In this document: positions 27,569 through 37,666 of the stretch, piece after piece
Numbering within the stretch: position 1 is the stretch's first letter
Layout of the letters: each line of letters begins with the position of its first letter
Source: Xylanimonas allomyrinae
GTDB lineage: Bacteria; Actinomycetota; Actinomycetes; Actinomycetales; Cellulomonadaceae
NCBI RefSeq assembly: GCF_004135345.1
Contig: NZ_CP035495.1
Location: 1-64,000 of the forward strand
Reading direction: 5' to 3'
DNA: 64,000 bases
Made by a program: the position numbers and the translations under genes
Notes under the pieces: model-generated
What the model saw: only the letters and a program-made list of their open reading frames with translations
Databases searched by the model: none
What the model was told of the DNA's origin: nothing

Positions 27569-28540
27569 GTGGACGAGGTCGAGAGTTCGCACGCCACCAC
27601 GACGGCTCGGGCCCGGTGGCGCTCGTGCGGCACGCCGCTCGTGATCGCGGCCGTCGTGGCCTGCCTCGTGGCAGCGGGACCGTCGTACCTCGCACTGCCG
27701 CGCGTGCGCGCCTGGGACGCCGCGACGGTGGCCGCCGTCGGGGGCTACCAGGACGGGGTCTGGCACTGGATGCGGGGCGGTCTCGCCTACCTCGCCGGAC
27801 CCTTCCTGGGCGTCGTCACCGTGCTGTCGGCGGTCCTCGTCGCGAGGCGGGACCGGCGCCAGGCGGGTGTGGTTGCCGCGGTCGCGGCGGCGGGCTACCT
27901 GGCCGTCGAGGCCGTCAAGGCCGGGGTGCTCCCGCTGCCGGGTGCGGCGGGCGGAGCGTTCGCCGTGACGCGGCTGAGCGGGCACGGCGCGTCCGCCGCC
28001 GCCGCCCTCGTGGCCGTCGTCGCGGCCGCGTCCACGCGCCGTCGCGTCGTCGCTGCGGGCGGGGTCGTGGCGCTCGTGGGCGTGGGCACCGCGGTCGTGC
28101 TCGCCCGGTGGCACCTGTTCGCCGACGGCGTGCTGGCGATGCTCATGGTGGCGGTCGTCGCGTCGGCCGCGTCGGCCGCCGTGCGTGCGGTGCGTGGCTG
28201 CGTCCGTGCGCGGAACCTGCCGGCGCGGAACCTGCCCGCGCGGAACCTGCCTACGACGACCGTGAACGTCGCCCCTCGGCCCGTGCTCGCCCCGCTCGTC
28301 ATGGCCGCGCTCGGCGTCGTCGTGGTGACGGTTCTTGCGGCCGGAGCGGGCACCGGCGTCGTCACCCCGCGAGGCATCGTGGGCGTGCTCGCGGCCGGCG
28401 CGGGGATGCTGGCCGGGGCCGCGCTCGTCGTGGTGGCAGCGAGCCTGGACCTCGCGGCGGCGTGGGAGGAGCAGGCGAGCCCGGGCGAGGGGCGACGGAC
28501 CACCCGGCACGTGCGGGGAGCGGCGACGCGGCCTCGCTGA
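27569..28540 (+). CDS. PAP2-like phosphatase membrane protein
   Basis: 323 residues with about seven hydrophobic segments. Phosphatase motifs of the PAP2 type are partly visible: a Lys-containing first motif (VKAGVLPLP instead of K-x6-RP), SGHGASAAA for PSGH, and LARWHLFADG for SR-x5-H-x3-D. A three-times repeated ARNLP stretch near residues 214-228 separates the core from two extra membrane helices. If active it could dephosphorylate lipid pyrophosphates such as undecaprenyl pyrophosphate, which would suit the neighbouring glycan genes; the weak first motif makes this uncertain. GTG start with GAGAGG eight bases upstream. Confidence 0.72.
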   Translation: MDEVESSHATTTARARWRSCGTPLVIAAVVACLVAAGPSYLALPRVRAWDAATVAAVGGYQDGVWHWMRGGLAYLAGPFLGVVTVLSAVLVARRDRRQAGVVAAVAAAGYLAVEAVKAGVLPLPGAAGGAFAVTRLSGHGASAAAALVAVVAAASTRRRVVAAGGVVALVGVGTAVVLARWHLFADGVLAMLMVAVVASAASAAVRAVRGCVRARNLPARNLPARNLPTTTVNVAPRPVLAPLVMAALGVVVVTVLAAGAGTGVVTPRGIVGVLAAGAGMLAGAALVVVAASLDLAAAWEEQASPGEGRRTTRHVRGAATRPR

Positions 28541-28711
28541 CGCCTGTGGCCGCCGGGCCGTGGAACGGGACTCCGCGATCCTTCCTGGCCCGGCGTACGC
28601 TGGACCGGCAGCCCGGATGCCCTGCCCAGGGGACGATCCGGGCACGTCGTCGTGCGCCTGCGAGCCCGCCGAGGCCCCGTGGCGCGGATCCCTCGACCCG
28701 GAGCGTCACTC

Positions 28712-31700
28712 GTGAACCTCACCGGCCTCGTCCCCGCCGTCCTCGCCGACCCCGGGGCGGCCGCCGCCCTGGAGGACGTCCGTGCGCGCGGACGCGTCGA
28801 CGTCGTCGGGCCGCAGGGCGTGCGGGCGCCGCTGCTGGTCGCGGCGTCCCGGCGCCGGCCGCTCGTCGTCGTGACCGCGACGGGCCGCCAGGCCGACGAG
28901 CTCGCCTCGTCGGTGCGCGCCTACCTGCCCGACGAGGAGTCGGACGACGTCGCGGTGCTGCCGTCGTGGGAGACGCTGCCGCACGAGCGGCTCAGCCCGC
29001 GCGCCGACACCGTCGCCCGGCGCATCGCGGTGTTCCGGCGCCTGGCCCACCCGGCCGCTGCGCGCGGGCCTGCCGGGCCGATCCGCGTGCTGGTCATGCC
29101 CGTGCGCGCGCTGCTGCAGCCCGTGGTCGCGGGGCTGGGCGAGCTCGAGCCCGTCACGCTGCACGACGGCGACAGCGCCGACCTGACGACGATCGCCGAA
29201 CGGCTGGTGGCGGCCGCGTACATGCGCGTCGACATGGTTGAGCGGCGCGGCGAGTTCGCGGTGCGCGGCGGCATCCTCGACGTCTTCCCGCCCACCGAGG
29301 ACCACCCCCTGCGGGTCGAGTTCTGGGGTGACGAGGTCAGCGAGATCCGCTGGTTCTCGGTGGCCGACCAGCGGTCGCTCGAGATCGCGCAGCAGGGGCT
29401 GTGGGCGCCGCCGTGCCGCGAGATCCTGCTGACCGACGCCGTCCGGGCGCGCGCCGCCGCGCTGGTGGAGCGGATGCCGGGGGCGGTCGAGATGCTCGAC
29501 AAGCTCGCGGCGGGCGTCGCGGTCGAGGGCATGGAGTCGCTCGGCCCGGTGCTGGTCGACGACATGGTGCCGGTGCTGGACCTGGTGCCCGACGACGCGC
29601 TCCTGGTGCTCGACGAGCCCGAGCGCGTGCGCCGCCGGGCGCACGACCTCGTGGCGACCACCGAGGAGTTCCTCGCTGCGGCCTGGACGGGGGCCGTGGC
29701 GGGCGGCGCGGCCCCGATCGACCTGTCGTCGGCCAGCTTCTCGACCCTCGCCGACGCGCGCGAGGTGGCCGCGCGCCGCGGCCTGGGCTGGTGGACGCTG
29801 TCGGCGTTCGGCCTGGACCCGCAGGCCTCGGAGGCGTCCGAACCACTGACGCACCCCGGCGCCCCGCACGCCGGCGTCCCAGAGGAATCCGCGAGCGTTC
29901 CGGAGGGGACGCACGTCGTCGCGGCGCGCGACGTCGAGGCCTACCGCGGCGACCTCGACCGCGCCCTCGCCGACGTGCGCCGCATGCAGGGCGAGGGGTG
30001 GCGGCTCGTGCTGACCACCGAGGGCCACGGTCCCGCCAAGCGCATGACCGAGCAGCTCATGGCCGCCGACTGCCCGGCGCGCCTCGTGCCCGTGCTCGAC
30101 GAGCTGCCCGAGCCCGGCGTCGTCCTCGTGCTGCCCGCGCTCGTGGGCAAGGGCTTCGTCGCGCCCGACCTGCGGCTCGCCGTCTTCGCCGAGTCCGACC
30201 TCACGGGCCGTCAGGGCACCGGCACGCGCGACATGCGCAAGCTGCCCAGCCGCCGCCGCAACGTCGTCGACCCGCTTCAGCTGCGCGCCGGCGACTACGT
30301 GGTGCACGAGCAGCACGGCGTCGGCCGGTTCGTGGAGATGGTGCAGCGCACGCTCGGCGCGGGCGCGAACGCCGCGACGCGCGAGTACCTCGTGCTGGAG
30401 TACGCGAGCAGCAAGCGCGGGCAGCCCGGGGACCGGCTGTTCGTGCCGATGGACCAGCTCGACCAGGTCACCAAGTACGTGGGCGGCGAGGCGCCGAGCC
30501 TGTCCAAGATGGGCGGCGCCGACTGGAAGAACACCAAGTCGCGGGCCCGCAAGCACGTGCGTGAGATCGCGGGGGAGCTCATCCGGCTCTACAGCGCCCG
30601 CATGGCCACGCAGGGGCACGCGTTCGGCCCCGACACGCCCTGGCAGCGCGAGCTGGAGGACGCGTTCGCGTACGTCGAGACGCCCGACCAGCTCTCCACC
30701 ATCGACGAGGTCAAGGCCGACATGGAGAAGCCGACGCCGATGGACCGCCTGGTGTGCGGCGACGTCGGCTACGGCAAGACGGAGATCGCCATCCGCGCCG
30801 CGTTCAAGGCGGTGCAGGACGGCAAGCAGGTCGCCGTCCTGGTCCCGACGACGCTGCTGGTGCAGCAGCACTTCGAGACGTTCTCCGAGCGGTACCAGGG
30901 GTTCCCGGTCAAGGTCGCGGCGCTGTCGCGGTTCCAGAGCGCCCGCGAGTCGGAGGCGACCCTCCAGGGCCTCAAGGACGGCACGGTCGACGTCGTCATC
31001 GGCACGCACCGGCTCATCACGGGCCAGGTGCACTTCAAGGACCTCGGGCTGGTCATCATCGACGAGGAGCAGCGGTTCGGCGTCGAGCACAAGGAGACGC
31101 TCAAGCAGCTGCGCACCAACGTGGACGTGCTGGCCATGTCCGCGACTCCCATCCCGCGCACGCTCGAGATGGCGGTGACCGGCATCCGCGAGATGTCGAC
31201 CCTCCAGACGCCGCCCGAGGAGCGCCACCCGGTGCTGACCTACGTCGGCGCCTACGAGGAGCGGCAGATCGCCGCCGCCGTGCGCCGCGAGCTGCTGCGC
31301 GAGGGCCAGGTGTTCTACGTGCACAACCGGGTCGAGTCCATCGAGCGCACCGCGCAGCGCCTGCGCGAGCTCGTGCCCGAGGCCCGGGTGGGCGTCGCGC
31401 ACGGCAAGATGGGTGAGAACCAGCTCGACCAGGTCATCCGCGGGTTCTGGGAGAAGGAGCTCGACGTCCTGGTGTGCACCACCATCGTCGAGACGGGCCT
31501 CGACATCTCCAACGCCAACACCCTCGTCCTCGAACGCGCCGACGTGCTGGGCCTGTCGCAGCTCCACCAGCTGCGCGGGCGCGTGGGGCGTGGGCGCGAG
31601 CGCGCCTACGCCTACTTCCTCTACCCGCCCGAGCGGCCGCTGACCGAGCAGGCGCACGACCGCCTGGCCACGATGGCCGCGCACACCGACCTCGGTGCGG

Positions 31701-32350
31701 GCATGCAGATCGCCATGAAGGACCTCGAGATCCGCGGCGCCGGCAACCTGCTGGGCGGCGAGCAGTCGGGGCACATCGCCGGGGTCGGGTTCGACCTGTA
31801 CGTGCGCATGGTGGGGGAGGCCGTCCACGCGTTCCGCGGCGACGCCCCCGAGGAGCAGCCCGAGGTCACCATCGAGCTTCCGGTCGACGCGCACCTGCCC
31901 GAGTCGTACATCGCGACCGAGCGCCTGCGCCTGGAGGCGTACAAGAAGATCGCGGCCGCCACGGACGCGCCCCTGCTGGCCGAGGTCCGCGCGGAGCTCG
32001 TCGACAGGTACGGCGCACTGCCCGACGTCGCCAGCGCCCTCTTCGACGTCGCCGACTTCCGCAACCATGCCCGCCGTGCGGGTCTCACGGACGTCACCGC
32101 GCAGGGCAAGCACGTGCGGTTCGCGCCGGTGGACCTGCCCGAGTCGGCGCAGCTGCGGCTCAAGCGCCTGTACCCGGGCACCGTCCTCAAGCCCGCGATC
32201 CGCGCGTTCCTCGTGCCGTTCCCGACGACGGCGCGCATCGGCGGGCAGCCCCTGCGCGGTGCCGAGGTGCTGGCGTGGGCGCGGCAGCTCGTGGACGCCG
32301 TCGTGCTGGGCGAGGTGAGCGCGGCGGCGTCGGTGGGTACGGCGCGGTAG
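28712..32350 (+). CDS. mfd: Transcription-repair coupling factor
   Basis: Removes stalled RNA polymerase and recruits UvrA to lesions. 1212 residues, the usual size. The UvrB-like N-terminal module includes FAVRGGILDVFPPTEDHPLR. The RNA-polymerase interaction domain is VVHEQHGVGRFVEM near residue 530. The translocase motor has Walker A CGDVGYGKTEIA, the DEEQRFGVEHKE box, and RGRVGRGRERAYAYF in motif VI. The C-terminal UvrA-binding domain follows. The GTG at 28712 (NLTGLVPAVLAD) has GGAG at eight bases; an upstream in-frame start would add 20 non-conserved residues. The gene stands alone, followed by a hairpin. Confidence 0.97.
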   Translation: MNLTGLVPAVLADPGAAAALEDVRARGRVDVVGPQGVRAPLLVAASRRRPLVVVTATGRQADELASSVRAYLPDEESDDVAVLPSWETLPHERLSPRADTVARRIAVFRRLAHPAAARGPAGPIRVLVMPVRALLQPVVAGLGELEPVTLHDGDSADLTTIAERLVAAAYMRVDMVERRGEFAVRGGILDVFPPTEDHPLRVEFWGDEVSEIRWFSVADQRSLEIAQQGLWAPPCREILLTDAVRARAAALVERMPGAVEMLDKLAAGVAVEGMESLGPVLVDDMVPVLDLVPDDALLVLDEPERVRRRAHDLVATTEEFLAAAWTGAVAGGAAPIDLSSASFSTLADAREVAARRGLGWWTLSAFGLDPQASEASEPLTHPGAPHAGVPEESASVPEGTHVVAARDVEAYRGDLDRALADVRRMQGEGWRLVLTTEGHGPAKRMTEQLMAADCPARLVPVLDELPEPGVVLVLPALVGKGFVAPDLRLAVFAESDLTGRQGTGTRDMRKLPSRRRNVVDPLQLRAGDYVVHEQHGVGRFVEMVQRTLGAGANAATREYLVLEYASSKRGQPGDRLFVPMDQLDQVTKYVGGEAPSLSKMGGADWKNTKSRARKHVREIAGELIRLYSARMATQGHAFGPDTPWQRELEDAFAYVETPDQLSTIDEVKADMEKPTPMDRLVCGDVGYGKTEIAIRAAFKAVQDGKQVAVLVPTTLLVQQHFETFSERYQGFPVKVAALSRFQSARESEATLQGLKDGTVDVVIGTHRLITGQVHFKDLGLVIIDEEQRFGVEHKETLKQLRTNVDVLAMSATPIPRTLEMAVTGIREMSTLQTPPEERHPVLTYVGAYEERQIAAAVRRELLREGQVFYVHNRVESIERTAQRLRELVPEARVGVAHGKMGENQLDQVIRGFWEKELDVLVCTTIVETGLDISNANTLVLERADVLGLSQLHQLRGRVGRGRERAYAYFLYPPERPLTEQAHDRLATMAAHTDLGAGMQIAMKDLEIRGAGNLLGGEQSGHIAGVGFDLYVRMVGEAVHAFRGDAPEEQPEVTIELPVDAHLPESYIATERLRLEAYKKIAAATDAPLLAEVRAELVDRYGALPDVASALFDVADFRNHARRAGLTDVTAQGKHVRFAPVDLPESAQLRLKRLYPGTVLKPAIRAFLVPFPTTARIGGQPLRGAEVLAWARQLVDAVVLGEVSAAASVGTAR

Positions 32351-32420
32351 CGGGGGAGCGGTAGGGGTCCGTCCGCGGCGGGTGCCACCTGAGACACGCC
32401 GGGGAGGGCACGGAGACCTC

Positions 32421-32454
32421 GCAGACCCCGCGCAGCCCTGCTGCGGGGGCCTGC
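32421..32454 (+). terminator. Putative terminator after mfd
   Basis: GCAG-a-CCCCGC pairs with GCGGGG-gc-CTGC around a short loop containing GCAGCCCTGCT, about 70 bases after the mfd stop. The stem is imperfect and no T-run follows. Confidence 0.5.
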
Positions 32455-32508
32455 GCCCGGACGCCTGAAAGTCACCCGGTCCGCAAGCTGATACACCCGC
32501 CGAAAACG

Positions 32509-32518
32509 TTGTCGACAA
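32509..32518. promoter_or_regulatory. Palindrome upstream of the xylanase
   Basis: TTGTCGACAA is a perfect 10-base palindrome within the locally A-rich CGAAAACG stretch, about 90 bases before the xylanase start. LacI-type regulators control many actinobacterial xylanases through such sites, but no regulator gene is nearby. Single copy, so weak evidence. Confidence 0.25.
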
Positions 32519-32607
32519 GGGTGTCCAGACCTAGTCTCGACACCGTGGGCGCACGGCGGCGCTCGTGTGCGGCCCTGCGGGACCGCTGTTCGCAAGGGAG
32601 CGATGGG

Positions 32608-35600
32608 ATGAGGAATTTCCAGGCGCGGGGCGTGCGTCGCGCACTCTTCGCTGGACTGACGGCGGCTGCGCTCGCCCTGACCGGATCGGTCACGGCGCTG
32701 GTCGCCACGAGTACGCCGGCGGCAGCCGCCGACGTCGTGGTGCTGGGCAGCGACTTCGAGGGCGCGAGTCCCGCACCGTGGTCTGGCCGCGGCGCGACCG
32801 CGACGCTTGACGGCGACGCCCACTCGGGCGCGCAGGCGTTGAAGCTGTCGGGCCGCACGGCAGGGTGGAACGGCGCGCAGGTCGACGTGAGCTCGCTGTT
32901 CACCGCGGGCGACTACCACGTGACCGGCTGGGTCAAGCTCGTCGCGGGCCAGGCGGCCACGCAGCTCAACTTCGGCGTCAACCAGCCGGGCGCGAGCAAC
33001 GAGTACCCGTGGGTCGGCTCGCGCGTCGACGTGACCGACAGCGCATGGGTCAAGCTCGACGGCTACTACACGGTGCTGCCGGACTCGCCCCCGACGATTC
33101 TGTACGTCGAGTCCGCCTCGGCCACGGCCGAGTTCCTGCTGGACGACGTCGAGGTGACGGCTCCCGCGCAGGTCACCACGGTCGCGGGCGCGAGCTTCGA
33201 CGACCAGACGCTCGGCACGAACCTCCAGCAGTCGGGCGGCGGCACCGGCACGCTCACCTACGCGGCGCAGGACTCGGGCTACGCGCTCCAGGTCAACGAC
33301 CGCGCCAGCGACTTCACGGGCATCCAGACGACGCCCGGCCTGCTCGTCCCCGGCACCACCTACACGATCTCCGCCCAGGTGCGTCTGGCAGACGGCGTGC
33401 CCGACACGCAGGTGCGCTGGGTCAGCTTCGCGTCCGTCGACGGCTCCGGCGCGTACGGCTGGATCGGCAACACGACGGTCACCTCGGGTGCGTGGGCGAC
33501 GATCAGCGGTTCCTGGACGGTCCCCGCGAACGCCGACCCGGCCACCACCAAGGTCTACATCGGCAGCGCCGACCAGGCCGGCGGCGGCGCGTACACCTAC
33601 CTGCTCGACGACGTGGAGATCACGACGCCGACGACGACGCCGACCGGCCCGCAGCCGGGCACCGTCCTGGTCGACACCGGGTTCGAGGACCAGACGCTCC
33701 AGGGCTGGGCGCCGCGCCAGGCCAACACCACCGCGCCGACGGTCGCCGTCGTCGCGGGTGGTGCGGACGGGTCCGCGTACGCGGCCCAGGTCTCCGACCG
33801 CGACAGCGACGGCGACGGGATCCAGTACGACCTCACGACGTCGGGCACCGCGGGCGCGACGCTGGCCTTCGAAGCATGGGTGCGGTTCGCCGAGGGGCAG
33901 CCGACCGGTGCGCTGACGCTGTCGGCGCGCACCGTCAAGGGCGGCGTCGAGGCGTTCTCCAACCTTGCCGCGATCAGCGAGGTGCGCAACGACGGCTGGG
34001 TCAAGGTGGGCGGGCAGTTCACGATGCCCGCCTACGACACCGTGGGCCAGATCTACTTCGAGGCGAAGTACAACTCGGGCAACGTCTCGCCGTTCCTCGT
34101 GGACCAGGTGAAGGTGTGGGTGCCCGAGCCCGCGGTGGTCGACACGTCGCTGACGCCGCTCAAGGACTCGGTCGCGATCCCGGGCATGGGCGTGGCGGTC
34201 GACTCGCGCGAGACGACCGGCAACGCGTCCGAGCTGGTCCTGCACCACTTCGACCAGATCACGCCCGAGAACTCGATGAAGGTCGAGTCCTGGTACGACG
34301 CGGACCACCAGTTCCGCCGCAACCCCGACGCGACGGCGCTGCTCGACTACGCGCAGGCCAACGACCTGCGCGTCTACGGCCACGTCCTGGTGTGGCACAG
34401 CCAGACTCCGGCGTGGTTCTTCCAGCGCGACGACGGCACGCCGCTGACGTCGTCGGACGCCGACAAGCAGTTCCTGCGCCAGCGCCTGCACGACCACATC
34501 TTCAACGTCGCCGCGTCGATCGCGGGTGACTACGGACCCTTCGGCTCGGCGACCAACCCGATGGTCGGCTGGGACGTCGCCAACGAGGTCATCTCGGACA
34601 ACGCGACCGACGACGGCCTGCGCCGCAGCCCCTGGTACCAGGTGCTGGGCGAGGAGTACCTCTCGCTCGCGTTCCAGTACGCGGACGAGGCGTTCAACCA
34701 CCAGTACGCCGCTGCGGGCTCGGCCCGCCCGATCGCCCTGTTCATCAACGAGTACAACACCGAGACCGACACCGCGAAGCTCGAGCGCTACCACGCCCTC
34801 GTGCAGCGGCTGCTGGCCGCGGGCGTCCCGGTCGACGGCGTGGGCCACCAGTTCCACTCGTCCCTGACGACGCCCGCGTCGGGCATGGACGCGGCCCTGA
34901 CCCGGTTCGAGGACCTGCCCGTGAAGCAGGCCGTGACCGAGCTCGACGCGACGGTCGGCACGCCCGTCACCGAGGGCAACCTCATCAAGCAGGGCCACTG
35001 GTACCGCGACGCGTTCGACGTGTTCCGCAAGCACGCGGACGACCTGTTCTCGGTGACCCTGTGGGGTCTGACCGACGCCCGCTCGTGGCGTTCGGCGCAG
35101 GCGCCGCTGCTGTTCGACGGCGGCCTGCAGGCCAAGTACGCCTACTTCGGCGCCGTCGGCGACGACGCGGGGGTGCCGCCTCTGCTCACCGCGGCCAACG
35201 TGTTCGGCGGTGACGTGCCGCTCGACGCGTCCGCCGCCGACGCGGTCGACTGGCGCAACCAGCCGGCCCAGGAGCTGACGAGCAGCGCCGGGTCGTTCGT
35301 CCCCCGCTGGACGCCCGACCACCTGACGCTGCTGGTCACCGTCGCCTCGGACGCCACGGACGCGGTCGAGGTCGCCTACGGCGGGCAGACGTACGGCCTG
35401 ACCAAGGCCGGCGTCGGCTCGGGCGGGGCCACGGGTGTCGTGTTCGACGACGCCGCGGGCTGGCGAGCCGTCATCCACATCCCGCACAGCGGGATCGTCC
35501 AGGGCGGCACCGCGCAGCTCGACGTGCGCGCCCTGGCCGGGTCGGACGTCGTCGGCGCCTGGAACAGCCCGGGGTCGACGGGCACGCTGACCTTCCTCGA

Positions 35601-37005
35601 GAATCTCGCGACGGTCGACGTGGCCGAGGCCGGAGGCGACGCCCCGGCGGTGGACGGCGTCGTCGACGACGTGTGGAGCACGGCGAACGTCGTCCACACG
35701 GGCACGGCGGTCGAGGGAGCGGCCGACGGCGCACAGGCCGACGTGCGGACCCTCTGGAAGGGCGACGACACCCTGTACGTCCTCTACCAGGTGACCGACC
35801 CCGTCATCGACGTCTCGTCCTCCGACCCGTGGAACCGCGACTCGGTCGAGCTGTTCCTCGACCTGGGCAACACCAAGGCGGGCGGCTACGGTCCCAACGA
35901 CGCGCAGATGCGCATCTCGGTGGACAACCAGACGTCGTTCGGCACGGGTGACGCGACCGCGCAGGCAGAACGCCTCACCTCGGCCACGGCACGCACCGAC
36001 ACGGGCTACGTGGTCGAGCTGGCCGTCGCGCTCACCGGCCAGTCCGGCGGGCAGGACGACGTCCCGTTCGGCGGGGCCGACACGTTCCAGGGCCTCGACT
36101 TCCAGGTCAACGACGGCCGTGGCGGCGCCCGGTACGCGGTCCACACGTGGGCCGAGCCGTCGGGCACGGGCTACCAGACCACGTCCCGCTGGGGCGTCGG
36201 GCACCTGGTGGCGGCCCAGACGCCGCCGACGCCGGTGCCCCCGGTCCCGGCGGACCACCTCACGGCCGGCAACCGCGGCAAGGTCACGGCCGACGACGTC
36301 GTGCGCGCGGGAGGCACGCTCGACCTGAGCACGGGCGTCAAGAGCGCCGACCTTGACGTGTGGCTCTACTCCGACCCCGTGTCGCTGGGCACCGTCACCA
36401 CGGGCAAGAACGGCAAGGCCACGGTGGCGCTGAGCGCCGACGTGACCCCCGGTGTGCGCCGGGTCGCGGTGTTCCGTGCCGACGGCACGCTCGTGGGCTG
36501 GGACGACGTCACGGTGGTCGGCGCGAGGGCGTCGGCGGTCGCGGTCAAGGTGCCCGCGATCTCGGGCAAGGCCGAGGCCGGATCCACGCTCTCGGCGTCG
36601 AACGGCACGTGGGCCTCGCCCGACAAGCTGAGCTACGGCTACCAGTGGCAGCGCGACGGGCAGGCCATCGCCAAGGCCACGGGCTCGACGTACAAGGTGG
36701 TCACGGCCGACGTCGGGCACGCGATCACCGTGGTGGTCACGGCGACGGCGCGCGGGTTCGACCCGGTGCCGGCGACGTCGGCTCCGGTCACCGCGAAGGC
36801 CAAGCCGGGCAAGCCCGCCAAGCCGACGAAACCGACCAAGCCCGCCAAGCCGAGCAAGCCGAGCAAGCCGCACGCTCCCGGCAAGGCCCCCGCAACCGGC
36901 CACGGGCACACCCCCGCCAAGCACGGGAACGCAGGTCACGGGTCGTCGGGTCACCACGTCTCGTTCTCGGGCTTCTGGCACGCGGCGACGTGCTGGCTTC
37001 GCTGA
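32608..37005 (+). CDS. Large modular GH10 endo-1,4-beta-xylanase
   Basis: A 1465-residue secreted xylan-degrading enzyme. After the signal peptide (to about residue 41) come three CBM4/9/22-like carbohydrate-binding modules (about 42-190, 190-345, 352-510). The GH10 catalytic domain (517-850) has acid/base Glu660 in WDVANEVISDN and nucleophile Glu778 in AVTELDATVG, plus ITPENSMKVESWYD and VYGHVLVWHSQTPAW. A linker region leads to a CBM9-like module (about 1003-1200) and an Ig-like domain (about 1311-1390). The tail has Lys-Pro repeats and a His/Gly-rich stretch, with no LPXTG or SLH anchor. The ATG at 32608 has AGGGAG upstream and begins the signal peptide. Confidence 0.95.
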   Translation: MRNFQARGVRRALFAGLTAAALALTGSVTALVATSTPAAAADVVVLGSDFEGASPAPWSGRGATATLDGDAHSGAQALKLSGRTAGWNGAQVDVSSLFTAGDYHVTGWVKLVAGQAATQLNFGVNQPGASNEYPWVGSRVDVTDSAWVKLDGYYTVLPDSPPTILYVESASATAEFLLDDVEVTAPAQVTTVAGASFDDQTLGTNLQQSGGGTGTLTYAAQDSGYALQVNDRASDFTGIQTTPGLLVPGTTYTISAQVRLADGVPDTQVRWVSFASVDGSGAYGWIGNTTVTSGAWATISGSWTVPANADPATTKVYIGSADQAGGGAYTYLLDDVEITTPTTTPTGPQPGTVLVDTGFEDQTLQGWAPRQANTTAPTVAVVAGGADGSAYAAQVSDRDSDGDGIQYDLTTSGTAGATLAFEAWVRFAEGQPTGALTLSARTVKGGVEAFSNLAAISEVRNDGWVKVGGQFTMPAYDTVGQIYFEAKYNSGNVSPFLVDQVKVWVPEPAVVDTSLTPLKDSVAIPGMGVAVDSRETTGNASELVLHHFDQITPENSMKVESWYDADHQFRRNPDATALLDYAQANDLRVYGHVLVWHSQTPAWFFQRDDGTPLTSSDADKQFLRQRLHDHIFNVAASIAGDYGPFGSATNPMVGWDVANEVISDNATDDGLRRSPWYQVLGEEYLSLAFQYADEAFNHQYAAAGSARPIALFINEYNTETDTAKLERYHALVQRLLAAGVPVDGVGHQFHSSLTTPASGMDAALTRFEDLPVKQAVTELDATVGTPVTEGNLIKQGHWYRDAFDVFRKHADDLFSVTLWGLTDARSWRSAQAPLLFDGGLQAKYAYFGAVGDDAGVPPLLTAANVFGGDVPLDASAADAVDWRNQPAQELTSSAGSFVPRWTPDHLTLLVTVASDATDAVEVAYGGQTYGLTKAGVGSGGATGVVFDDAAGWRAVIHIPHSGIVQGGTAQLDVRALAGSDVVGAWNSPGSTGTLTFLENLATVDVAEAGGDAPAVDGVVDDVWSTANVVHTGTAVEGAADGAQADVRTLWKGDDTLYVLYQVTDPVIDVSSSDPWNRDSVELFLDLGNTKAGGYGPNDAQMRISVDNQTSFGTGDATAQAERLTSATARTDTGYVVELAVALTGQSGGQDDVPFGGADTFQGLDFQVNDGRGGARYAVHTWAEPSGTGYQTTSRWGVGHLVAAQTPPTPVPPVPADHLTAGNRGKVTADDVVRAGGTLDLSTGVKSADLDVWLYSDPVSLGTVTTGKNGKATVALSADVTPGVRRVAVFRADGTLVGWDDVTVVGARASAVAVKVPAISGKAEAGSTLSASNGTWASPDKLSYGYQWQRDGQAIAKATGSTYKVVTADVGHAITVVVTATARGFDPVPATSAPVTAKAKPGKPAKPTKPTKPAKPSKPSKPHAPGKAPATGHGHTPAKHGNAGHGSSGHHVSFSGFWHAATCWLR

Positions 37006-37048
37006 GGTGCCCGCTGCGCTGAGCGGCGCAGAGCACTGACGAGCCGTC

Positions 37049-37080
37049 GCGGCCCCCGGATCTTCGTGTCCGGGGGCCGC
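37049..37080 (+). terminator. Terminator after the xylanase gene
   Basis: GCGGCCCCCGGA (37049-37060) and TCCGGGGGCCGC (37069-37080) form a perfect 12-bp stem with an 8-base loop, 43 bases after the stop; GCTTGTT follows. Confidence 0.78.
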
Positions 37081-37233
37081 GCTTGTTCCTGGTCCTCGTC
37101 CAAGCGGCTACGCGTCCGGGCCGCGCGTGCGACGTCCGGGGCCCCGTGTCCGTGCAGCCCCGTCCGCGTCGGGGGATGCCCCGTCGTCGGCTGCCCTCCG
37201 TGCCATCCTGAAGGGACGAAGGAGGCTTGCCCC

Positions 37234-37665
37234 ATGTGGACCGTGCGTGTCGCCGCCGTTCTGGTGCTCCTGACCTCGCTCGCCGCGCAGGTCGCTGTCG
37301 CGACGGGTGTCGTCGAGGCGTCGCGTCGGTATGACGAGGTTCCGGCGTCGCTCGGGAACGCCTATCTTGTCGGTCTCGTCGCCTCGGTGGCGTTCTTCCA
37401 GTGGGCGGTCGCCGCGGCGTGGGCCGCCGTCGAGCTGGGCAGGTCCCGCGCCCGGTCCCAGCGGGCGGCCGTGTCGGTGGCGGCGGTGTGCCTCATGGTG
37501 GCGTGCGCGATCCTGCTGGGGGTTGCGCTCGACATGAACGGCCGCAGCATCGGCGGCCCCCCTGCGGGCCTCGCCCTCCTGACGGCGACGCCGATCCTCG
37601 TGCTCACGATCCCGGCCTGGCTCCTGATCCGCCGCCGCCTGCGCGCCGCGGCCGCCGTCCGGTGA
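37234..37665 (+). CDS. Small four-helix membrane protein, function unknown
   Basis: 143 residues, almost entirely hydrophobic, with four predicted membrane segments (about 5-25, 46-66, 80-100 and 115-132) and a short basic C-terminus (RRRLRAAAAVR). No family was recognised. The ATG at 37234 has GGAGG at eight bases. The gene stands alone between the xylanase terminator and a strong convergent terminator. Codon use is typical of the genome, so it is likely real. Confidence 0.7.
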   Translation: MWTVRVAAVLVLLTSLAAQVAVATGVVEASRRYDEVPASLGNAYLVGLVASVAFFQWAVAAAWAAVELGRSRARSQRAAVSVAAVCLMVACAILLGVALDMNGRSIGGPPAGLALLTATPILVLTIPAWLLIRRRLRAAAAVR

Positions 37666-37666
37666 G

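Noticed and set aside
28706-32518. Long minus-strand open frame opposite mfd
   Set aside because: An antisense shadow of mfd; composition is typical of shadows and no ribosome site or domain is seen.
31621-36981. Very long open frame on the minus strand (over 1700 codons) opposite mfd and the xylanase
   Set aside because: It mirrors the codon structure of real plus-strand genes in high-GC DNA, is Arg/Val/Asp-rich and has no family motif.
36781-37005. Sortase or SLH anchor at the end of the xylanase
   Set aside because: No LPXTG-like motif, membrane helix or SLH repeat; only Lys-Pro and His/Gly-rich sequence.
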